From contig JABYQN010000003.1 of NCBI GenBank assembly GCA_022606135.1, positions 310,001-374,000 on the forward strand: a stretch of DNA of 64,000 bases, in the 5' to 3' direction. The position numbers and the translations under genes are program-made. This stretch comes from Fomes fomentarius. Lineage: Eukaryota; Basidiomycota; Agaricomycetes; Polyporales; Polyporaceae. The notes beneath the pieces are model-generated. The model was not told the DNA's origin and did no database searches. It saw only the letters and a program-made list of their open reading frames with translations. Shown here piece after piece: positions 55,696 through 64,000 of the stretch; within the stretch, counting starts at the first letter, position 1, and each line of letters opens with the position of its first letter.

Positions 55696-55702
55696 TATAA
55701 AA
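55696..55702 (+). promoter_or_regulatory. TATA box of GST copy 3
   Basis: TATAAAA 112 bp before ATG 55814, at the end of GCATATAAAACGG. Confidence 0.5.
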
Positions 55703-55813
55703 CGGCCAGGCATCATCGATATCGATCCTCGACACAGGCAGCTGCAGCCTCCCTCGCTCTCAGAGTCACTGACATCAGACACGGTCTTCCATCCATCGAC
55801 ATCCACTGGCACC

Positions 55814-56659
55814 ATGGTCCTCAAGCTCCACGGCAACCCCCTCTCGACCTGCACCAACCGCGTGCGCGTCGTCGCGGAGGAGATCGGCGCGCCCCTCGAG
55901 CTCGTCGTCGTCGACTTCGCCAAGGGCGAGCACAAGGCGCCCGCGTTCGTCCACCACCAGCCGTTCGGCCAGGTGCCGTACCTCGACGACGACGGCTTTA
56001 TCGTCTACGAGAGCCGCGCGATCGCGCGCTACCTCGCGCTCAAGTACGGCGGCGTCGGCAAGGTCATCCCGGACCCCGTCAAGGACGTGCAGAAGTACGC
56101 GCTGTTCGAGCAGGCGGCGAGCGTCGAACTCTCGAACTTTGACCCCTCGGCAGCGGGGTTGGCGTGGGAGAACATTTTCAAGGTGTGAGTACGCTGCTAC
56201 CGCATCGGTTTCTACTTGTGGGAGATCGGTGGGATCGATGCTGATGCGTGATGGGCTCGGATGGTGTAGGGCGTTTGGTGGCAAGACGGACGCTGCGCGC
56301 GTCGAGCAGCTCAAGTCGACCCTCGAGAGCAAGCTCGCTGTGTATGAGGTCATCCTCGGCAAGCACAAGTACCTCGCGGGTGATGTGAGTTCGCGCGTTC
56401 AGCGTGCTTCGCGCGCCAAGTATAGCCGTACTTACTCGTGTTATGTAGGAGCTCACCATCGCTGATCTCTTCCACCTCCCGTATGGTGCGCTCTTTGCGA
56501 AGCAGGGCATCGACTTTTTCGAGAGCGGCGACAAGTTCCCCAACGTCAACAGGCGAGTCTTCATTACGATCGTACACGAGCTCTGCTGACAATCTACGAT
56601 ACTGCAGGTGGTGGAAGGACATCTCGTCCCGTGCCTCGTGGAAGAAACTCACGCAGTGA
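55814..56659 (+). CDS. Glutathione S-transferase, phi-like (copy 3)
   Basis: Exons 55814-56184, 56270-56394, 56449-56552 and 56608-56659 give about 216 aa. It begins MVLKLHGNPLSTCTNRVRVV, with Ser11 at the place of the catalytic Ser of phi GSTs. PFGQVPYLDDDGF and ESRAIARYLALKYGG form the glutathione site. The helical half has ALFEQAASVELSNFDP, KHKYLAGD, ELTIADLFHLPYG and finally WWKDISSRASWKKL. The last intron (56553-56607) starts with GC (AG|GCGAGT) and ends CAG, a GC-AG intron at the position where copies 1 and 2 use GT. This is the best candidate for an active classical enzyme among the three. Confidence 0.92.
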
Positions 56660-57479
56660 GGTGTACTGATAAATGAAGGACGAACAATGTCTTGTAGTAT
56701 AGGAAGTTCAAAACATACAATCCGAGTGTACACCATCGTGAGGGTTGAGAGGCGATGAAAGTTGGAGCGTGGCAAGGAGGGCCTCATCAGACTCAGATGG
56801 CGCATTTGTCACCAAGCTAGACATTGGACCAAGGTTCAGCGGGTGGGAGTGCAGCGAAATGGAGTTACGCAGTCATCGTGTAGTGATACATCAGTCGCAA
56901 TTCGACGTCTATGCACGCGGCTAAGTCAAGCAACGATTCACAGTCGAAGCTGAGGAGGATCGAATGCACGGAAACCCAGCCCGAGAACATCGGAGAAGGG
57001 GCCACGTGGGGTAACAGTGGATGGCTGCTATCAGTGTCACAGCTTTGCTACTCGCACCCATGCCTAAAGTTGTCGAACGCTATAGCTTTGTCTGCATACC
57101 ACGGCCGTCGAAACAGTCCCCTCGAGACGGTCGGATGGTATATAAACAAATTGCATATGGCCAATGTGAGCTCTCCTGTTCTCCGGGCTCACCCCCAGTG
57201 ACCTTGGATACTCGAGGTCCGCGAAGAGCTCGCGTACGCTGCGGCAGAAAGATCGGCAGACCTCTTGGACGACGTCATGGTTCGGGGCCGCTGAGTCCCG
57301 ACTCCAGTGGAGCCGTTCGCGGTGGTCTGCGCTGGGCCCTCCGAGTCCTTGATCAAGCTTCAAGCCTCGTCTCTCCTATCCTCAAACGCCATCCGCCACC
57401 ACCATAAGGTCTCTGCACATGCCGGTAATAAAATGCGCCAAGACCGTCGGGCGGAACAGTCTGAGGTAGTTTTGCTCAG
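56660..57479. other. Intergenic, upstream of the conidiation-6 gene
   Basis: It contains a TATA-like GGTATATAAAC near 57137 without a convincing gene behind it. A frame at 57021-57407 has no signature. Confidence 0.4.
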
Positions 57480-57487
57480 TGACGTCA
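57480..57487. promoter_or_regulatory. CRE-like palindrome TGACGTCA
   Basis: A perfect 8-bp CRE, target of ATF/CREB bZIP stress regulators in fungi, about 140 bp before the conidiation-6 ATG and 25 bp before a TATA-like CATAAAAGG at 57511. Confidence 0.55.
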
Positions 57488-57623
57488 TCTATGGTACCCG
57501 AAGCTCACTGCATAAAAGGGGCACGTATCTCGCTGTTGGTCTGCCCAGTCTCCGATTTCGCTCACAGCAATCAACATCAACTATACTATTTCTAAACTCT
57601 ACTACACTACCCGTGGCTCTAAC

Positions 57624-58212
57624 ATGTCTGGACACGATGGTGAGGATCAGATAGTCCTTTCAGAAATAGTAGCTTCTGACGTGCTCCCGGGATTGTAGAG
57701 AAACGCGTCGCTGCTGGCCTCAAGGCTGCCATCCACAACCCTAACGTCTCCGAGGACGCCAAGTCACGCGCGCAAGACCGTCTCGAACACATGACGGGCG
57801 AGGCCAACTCGGTCGACGTCAACGGACACGAGCGCAGCCGGGTCATGGCGGGGTACAAGGCCACGCTTCACAGTCAGTCTATGTTCCTTTCCCGCATATA
57901 CGCTATGCTTGCTTACTCGACCGCTGCACTGCTCAGACCCGCGCACGAGCGAGGAGGCTAAGCGGCATGCTCGTGAGATCCTCGAGGCTGATGGATATAC
58001 GTTCGAACGCCCGGAAGGCGTCACCGAGGACGAGCATCAGGTCCGGGTCAACGCTGGATACAAGGCTGCATTGCACAGTGAGTTCATACCATTATTGCAA
58101 GTGCGTTCATTTCAGTGTGCTCATGATCATGTGTTTCTTTTCAGACCCGAAGGTCTCTGAGGAGGCCAAGGCACACGCCAGAGAGTACCTGCGCGAGCAT
58201 GATGCCCTCTGA
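57624..58212 (+). CDS. Conidiation-specific protein 6 family (Con-6)
   Basis: Con-6 proteins are small, abundant, hydrophilic proteins made during sporulation, stress or dormancy. Exons 57624-57639, 57699-57872, 57937-58077 and 58145-58212 give about 132 aa. After MSGHDEKRVAAGLKAAIHN comes the repeat N-P-x-V/T-S-E-(D/E)-A-K three times: NPNVSEDAKSRAQDRLE, NPRTSEEAKRHAREILE and NPKVSEEAKAHAREYLR. Between them are GYKATLHN and GYKAALHN. The second and third introns both interrupt the Asn codon (AAC) just before Pro, so each repeat is one exon module. No signal peptide. The family usually has two repeats; this has three. Confidence 0.93.
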
Positions 58213-59810
58213 AGCTGCTAGCTCCCTCTGAAGCCGAATGGGAACTACTTCTTGGGTATCGGGTTTGAGTTGGACACTGTAGGACGTGTAAGGCATGTAT
58301 TGTACAACATTGAACCCCAGCGGATCTGTGAGGGACTGGGATGTCCGCCGAACAAGGTGTCGCTATCGATCTACACAGATTTCTGCCTCAACGTTGAGAC
58401 CGTATTGGAAAGGATACTTACATGTAGTCTTGGATGCTAAGGTGCCCTCAAGTAATGACTGTGCAACTTTGAGCTCGGTGAGGTTGGTATTCTCGAGGCC
58501 ATCGAGTTTGTCGACGACGATGACGTCAGGTGTTTGGTAGGTCTGTTCCAAACTAGGTGTCTTTTGAGCACCTATGCAAACTTGATTGCGCGCCACAAGG
58601 AGTCAACTGAACAAACCTGCGGGTGACGCTTGTTCTTCCAGGTTGGCGACCATAGACAGGACTCACCAGATGTCTTGTCTCTCAGTATGCCCGAAGCTGG
58701 TTTTGAGAGACTCCATCTTCCCTGGACTTCCTAATCTCCACAGGACAGTTGACACTGCCGGTTATGCCACACTGTGCGGCCCATACCTCCGAAAATGTGT
58801 CATGACAATGGAGGTTTGCTGTGATGAGGTTTGTAGAATCTCTGCAAGTATGAACCAATAGAACGAACATTGAAGATCATCACCTGGGCCTGTGAAGCAC
58901 AGGAGCTTCTCCAGCAAGGCACGTATGACCTACCCCACATGATGAAAGTACTAGTGCTGGAGAGCGAATGGGCGAGTTCCTCTCAATCCCCATCCAACTG
59001 CCATCACTCACTCAACGCTCGTGCACAGGTCTCTCTTCTTGTTGACGGAGGACAGATTAGGCGCTACAAAGTTGACCCTGGAGACAAGATCGAACCGTAG
59101 ATCGATGAGCATGCTGCTCTCTCATGCGCTGGTAGAGAAAGGCCTTTAGTAGATTTAGCTGAAGAAAGAGAACATGCTCCTACCCAAGGTCGGCCAATTT
59201 GTGCTCTACTTCATGCTGAACATACTCAATTACAGACAGGTTGAGGCCATCAAATTGCGCCAGATGTTGTGCATAGCTGTGAATATGGCAGGGATGAACA
59301 AACTTGAAGTATGTGATATGTGCAACTGCGTCAGCTCAAGGAGGGGCTCGTGACACTCCAAGCTGAGGTGGATGCAATGGCATGTTGCATTCCTTGCTTG
59401 ACCCATCCACCATGACTAGACTCATGCTGTCTCTCATGTTCTGCAGGAGCTTGCATCCATGAAGAATTAATGACTCATGACTGCCACCAATCAATGTCTG
59501 TCTCAGATAACCTCTTTACTGCTTACCCTACTCTCTCATTTCGCTCCATCGTCACATCTTCAGTGTCATCTGCCTTGACATGAGCTTTGATGTGAGCATG
59601 CTTGGATACTCTCTCTTCTAAAAGGTGATGGCTGGTCATCATGCTCACAAGGGAATGCTGGTGTGTTATTGCATTGATGGCATGCTGTACCCTCACTCCT
59701 CAATATTCTGTCATCACTAGGGTTGTGTGCAGACACATCTATATCTTCAGAACATGATACACAAATGTGGGGTGGACAATCATCGGTATGTGGCAGAGAC
59801 AGAGATGAGA
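58213..59810. other. Intergenic, entry into a CpG-poor region
   Basis: CpG drops sharply from about 58870 on. Plus frames such as 58870-59100 have no recognisable family. Nothing definite is seen. The sequence may be a decayed gene or transposon. Confidence 0.4.
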
Positions 59811-59840
59811 CAAGAAATCAAGAAATCAAGAAATCAAGAA
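59811..59840 (+). repeat. Short tandem repeat, AAGAAATC unit
   Basis: The 8-nt unit CAAGAAAT is repeated about 3.5 times. It lies 80 bp past the stop of the DUF6533 gene. Confidence 0.8.
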
Positions 59841-59920
59841 GGTAGCATGTGCAGATGCCTGCTCTGCAGGTGCTTGTGTCTATAGACTACTGGAGAGCCT
59901 GTAGGGGTAGTTCTATGTGG

Positions 59921-61638
59921 TTACGGGGCATCATCAGGTACAACTGCCCCATTGTCAACTCTCTCCATCTCCACTTCTTCATCATTTCCCTGAAGGACAC
60001 TCTGGACTTGAGATGTCTCCCCTGGTGCTGGCAATGTTGAGCCTAATGACCCTATAACCCAACTCAAATTCAGACTTGACATTGATGATACTTGAGAGTG
60101 CTGGTGTGTTGCAGAGTTGTTGGCTTCCTGTAGGTCCATCAGGAACCTAGAGACAAGAATTGCAGTGATGCTAGCAGATGAGTGTGTAATCAGAACTTCT
60201 GACACAGCACTACTAATGATGAGGTACATGCGGTTCAGAGAAGAGGGCCATCACACTGGTGGAATTCTGTTTGAAGGAATCATTTCCACTGAGAATCTGG
60301 TGTGCAAGTAGGTATATGAACAGCTGAGCATGTAGAAACCTAACTCACTGAGAGCAAGGAGAAGCTAAGGTGGAGGATATTCAGTGTTGCAAGGATGCTA
60401 CCAGTACACTTGGTCAACTTCACCCAATCTTGGACCTTCCATGCATCTAGATATCCTCTAATTTGACACATACCTGAAATAAATGGTACCTATTATAGTA
60501 ATCAACAATGACCTGGACAAGCAAAGGTTTGGGCAGAGTTGAATACTCACCATTTCTGAACAAGGTGCTTGAGAGGGAACTGTTCTGACCTTGGACTTTG
60601 ATCTCTCTGCTTGCCTTGTATGTTGTCTTCCATGTGATACACATGACAAGGAGATCTGATGTGATGAGACAGACCCTAGAAATGATGATCACTAGATATA
60701 ATTGTCAGTGTCAGAATGACATTAAGAGATGGGAAAGGAGGTTTCACAACTAGCACAAATGCATGTGAGCAACAGCCTTAAAGGTGAAGCATTGGCTAGA
60801 CTTACTCATTTGATGCAGTTACAGGCAAAGGGTCAATAAGGACACATCCTTCAGGAGCTTCAATGATCGACCAATAACCCATATCAACCTGTGATCTACA
60901 TCATATCATGTAGTGAGTATTGTAGTAAACATAGTACCTACAAAGTTAACAATCAAGGGTGCAAGAGAAAAAAGCAAGACCAAGGCCAATATAGACCATT
61001 TTCCATGGGTTTCTGAGCTGAGTGCATATGCCCTCAGAGCAGAGAACACTAGGTTCAAATTGTCAATTACTGGTGCACAAGGTTAAAAATAGAATGGAAC
61101 AGGGTAATTACAAGCCGATGGTAGATACTGAAGGCGTTCCAGAATATTTGCTACATAGTACAGTGCTGCACAGCTGGTAGCTTCAAGTGAGTGAGTAGAT
61201 GCAGAGCTTGTTTTGCATACACTTACCCCTCAAAACAGGAGTTGAGTGAGTGAACTAGGCAACAGCAGAAGGCATGCTCACTTTATTTGTAGTGGGTTCT
61301 GGATAGGGGATGTTGATTGTAACATATATAAGGGCCAAGTACCGGTTGACAATGAACAGAATGGAAGACCCAGTGACTGTTCGCTTCCAGAAGAGCTTCA
61401 TCTCACGGTCAAATGTGATGATATACTCATAGGTGAGCAGACCTGGGAGAGAGGAAAGAGGTCATTTATGATCTATAGGGGAAACTGAACAGGGTTACAA
61501 AATACAGCAGTGCACACATAGTTGTCAATTTGACTAGTAGAAGCTCAATGTCAGAAATGGATCGAGGTATTCTACTCACTCGGCTTACAAAGCACTGTAT
61601 GTCTTGACTAGCTGTGCAGTCTGTGAGTCATCAGGCAT
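59921..61638 (-). CDS. DUF6533 family multi-pass membrane protein, CpG-depleted gene
   Basis: DUF6533 proteins are seven-helix agaricomycete membrane proteins of unknown role. On the minus strand I read MPDDSQTAQLVKTYSAF, NYVCTAVF, then the domain hallmark TYEYIITFDREMKLFWKR followed by SSILFIVNRYLALIYV. Later come CAALYYVANILERLQYL, FSALRAYALSSE, GYWSIIEAPEGCVLIDPLP, SRVCLITSDLLVMCITWKT and, through a 16-nt micro-exon (GTACCATTTATTTCAG), NGTIYF and SILATLNILHLSFSLL. The C-terminal part (SSASITAILVSRFLMDLQEAN) ends at 59921. A start at 61722 is possible, but a TATA at about 61729-61737 favours 61638. One junction near 60250 does not close cleanly: an in-frame TGA lies at 60253-60251. So the gene may be decaying. 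Confidence 0.72.
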
Positions 61639-61728
61639 GATTGGGTAGCTGTGTGTAGACAGAGGCAAAGGGTCTGTGGAGGAGGAAAGAGATATGTGCA
61701 CGGCATCGGTTTCAGTTGACATTGTGTC

Positions 61729-61737
61729 TATATATAC
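61729..61737 (-). promoter_or_regulatory. TATA box of the DUF6533 gene
   Basis: GGTATATATAG on the minus strand. It is only 7 bp from an upstream ATG (61722) but about 90 bp from the ATG at 61638, hence the start chosen. Confidence 0.45.
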
Positions 61738-61738
61738 C

Positions 61739-64000
61739 ACATAAGAGATGATATTCAGCATCCAAAATTGATCTGATGCATCTGTTAGGTTTACACTAAG
61801 ACTGAATCAGAGCCAGTGAGCTATGATGGTCAGAATCCACTAGTGATCTCATGAGAATCAAATCTAATCTTATTGTTGATGATGATAAGAGATGTTGACC
61901 ATGTTTGGTCTATGGTTAGGTTTCACCTAAAGTGCTAGAAAACATGGAAATGATCGAAGACTTGTCCTGAGGAGCAATAGCTGAGGTGATCGAGACAGGA
62001 CTTATGATTCAAGTTCACGCTGCCGATCAAAGGAGAGGTCGAGGTTGAGGGAGTGAACAACCTGAAGCATATTTTATCAGTTAATTCAAGGCATGAGCAT
62101 ACGCTATATCCGGTACGACTCTGAGGCTGGGTGGCCTGCCACTGGCATATGTCACGCAAGCGACAAGAACATCACTAATATCAGGTTAGTAAGTCAAGAT
62201 GAACAATGGATTAATGATGAGAGCATGGATGGGGAGATGATCTGAGCATGTTTATGATACTGTGCAATGACACATCTGACGCGGTCAAAGGCGCAGTGGC
62301 ATCTACGCTTCATGTGTAGCAACAATCATCGCCGTATCCATCTCTGGCGAGCCTCGTTAGCCGGAAATCCATGCGGCAATGGCAGATAGGTCTCCGGCGG
62401 ATATCTCTGTTGATTTTGGGCACCTTCTGTGACAACGGCGGGGGTATGGTGCTCCGGTGTAGTCAAGCTCTGTAGCACTACGATCTAACAGTGTACATAT
62501 CTAACTCAGGTTCCTAGATCGATGAACCATCCCTAAGGAAAACGCGATAAGATGGAACACCCTCGAGATATCAATGTCACTAGGATATCTGAGGTGCACG
62601 TGTTTGGTATGCACTTGGCCACTTGTGCATACAGTCCATGTAGCATCGCAGAGCATCTGAGCGTGAGAATTGTGGGAACTATTCAATGAATAACACCAGT
62701 ACCAGGAATCCCTCTGGCTCAGACGTCTACCTGTTGAACTCGGATATATGATGAGCTACTGAGGTAATTTCATGCGGTGAGTTATGCTCCGGGACGCCTC
62801 GTTCCAGTCTGGTGTATCTGGTATGTATATCACTCACTGACTGTCTTTAGACTGTCGTATTTGCTCCCCAGTTCGTCTCTCAGGTGCTCAACCGATCCCT
62901 CTCCCTCAGACAGACTTAGATTTAGTTGACATGCCGGCTGGCCGCCCAAACTTCCTATCTCGTAATGGGTTTTCTGCATGCAAAAACTGGCACCGTCCTG
63001 TACAGCACTGGTGGCGCAACCTGGGGAATGGTACATATCCGTTGGGAAAGTCGATCGGTGACGAGCGGCTTCAAGTATGGGTGGCTGTGGATACCGTTTG
63101 TGTACGCGTTGTGGTTTTTTTAGCCTTATTTGTGATGGCGGAGGAGGCGAGGAGACATGATTGAGTTGGGTTGACAAGGGTTGCGAGGCGCATTGGGATC
63201 AGAGTTCGTGAGCGGTGAGTAGCATGATGGTTACAGAACGTCGTGCGTGCTAGGCAAGAGAGATCTGATCCACTGGCGGTGTCCCTCCATACGTTCATAG
63301 TTTTGTATCACCTTAAGATGTACCTAGAAGGGCTTGGTAGTGGATCCGTTCCATTGGTGACCTCTCAGACCGATCCACCAGGCAGATGATCCAGGTCAAT
63401 CTGCAAGATGAGTCTGATAGTGAATAGAAGGAACTCAAGCAGTCAGATCTTAGACGAAAGCACCCCCTGTACTACAGCCAGTGACGTAGCCAAGGCTCCT
63501 GCGATAGACTAGAGTCGTCTGTCAAAAAAAATAGGAGTACTAAGATGGTGCCAGTTTATGCACAAAGAAATGATTGTACAGGCTGTGATCCCTGGTAGCC
63601 ATATGACGATCTTGAAATATAGTTTGAAATATAGTCGCTGCGGGGGTGAGTGAATGAGCGAATTCGAACGAACGGTCACCGACAACCTACCACTGAACAC
63701 AGTGTAACAACAGATTACTCACATGTGACATGACGCATAGACACATACTCTCTCCGTTACTCTCTGGAACTTGAAGCTTGACCATGACTCCAATGACTCG
63801 GAAGCCTCGTGAGTCGCGACTCATGGTGAAACCTCAGGCCCCATGAATCCGCCTCATATTTCCTATACTCACCTGGTGACCCTGTTCACGCCATGGCCCG
63901 TCGATGATCAAGCCATCATGCGGAGCAGATCATGACGCGTCTTCCAATAAAGTAGTCGTAACCCGGACGAGATGAGAAGGGCCCAACAGAACTGTGGGTG
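61739..64000. other. Right end of window, no supported gene
   Basis: AT-richer sequence. CpG returns to moderate levels from about 62270. Frames at 61935-62159 and 62830-63177 (minus) lack family features and splice support. No repeat was matched elsewhere in the window. Confidence 0.4.

Noticed and set aside
58870..59100. 76-codon plus-strand frame in the CpG-poor region
   Set aside because: No family, no splice support and an unknown origin; chance frames are common in this AT-richer stretch.
62830..63177. 115-codon minus-strand frame near the right end
   Set aside because: Composition is plausible, but there is no domain, no paralog and no clear exon structure.
1..64000. CRISPR array, bacterial operon or prophage
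   Set aside because: No regularly spaced repeats and no ribosome-binding sites. Spliceosomal introns and an intron-containing nuclear tRNA show fungal nuclear DNA.

Overview
The window is nuclear DNA of a basidiomycete fungus, most likely a wood-decay-type agaricomycete close to Polyporales. The genes are dense and GC-rich, with many 50-70 nt GT-AG introns. The families fit this lineage: phi-class glutathione transferases, agaricomycete BTB proteins, HET-domain proteins, a conidiation-6 protein, a DUF6533 membrane protein and a FunK1-like pseudo-kinase. There are no bacterial operons. A nuclear tRNA-Pro(CGG) with an intron after base 37 confirms a eukaryote.

Region 1 (1-22 kb) is mainly metabolic and housekeeping: the 3' part of a peroxisomal 3-ketoacyl-CoA thiolase, a UDP-glycosyltransferase, a phi GST, a membrane kinase-like protein, the nuclear import receptor Kap123/importin-4, a small basic orphan protein, a wax-ester synthase/DGAT-like acyltransferase, an MDR-type oxidoreductase, a decayed copy of the 3' part of the acyltransferase gene, and a second phi GST. 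Thiolase, glycosyltransferase, GSTs, acyltransferase and MDR reductase would suit lipid and xenobiotic handling, but nothing in the sequence shows co-regulation.

Region 2 (22-28 kb) holds two divergently transcribed HET-domain genes of different architecture.

Region 3 (about 28.8-47.3 kb) is a large imperfect inverted duplication. Its arms (28.8-37.1 and 41.3-47.3 kb) each carry a small secreted cysteine protein, a strongly conserved non-coding block with TATA motifs, and a BTB protein, in mirror-image order. The left arm has an extra, more diverged BTB gene. The unique centre (37.1-41.3 kb) contains a 209-aa secreted protein, a phosducin-like protein and tRNA-Pro.

Region 4 (47-53.2 kb) is a tandem duplication of about 3 kb with one apparently intact and one frameshifted copy of an orphan gene. 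Region 5 (53.5-58.2 kb) has a third member of the secreted cysteine family, a small nested repeat element, a third phi GST using a GC-AG intron, and a conidiation-6 gene with a CRE-like palindrome upstream.

Region 6 (about 58.3-64 kb) changes composition sharply. Around a DUF6533 membrane-protein gene, CpG is almost absent (two CpGs in about 1.2 kb by eye), which looks like long-term cytosine methylation and deamination.

The best candidates for something undescribed are the six-cysteine secreted family, the inverted duplication that carries it beside the HET pair, and the CpG-stripped gene. All functions below are read from sequence alone. Exon joins were made by eye and have no transcript support.
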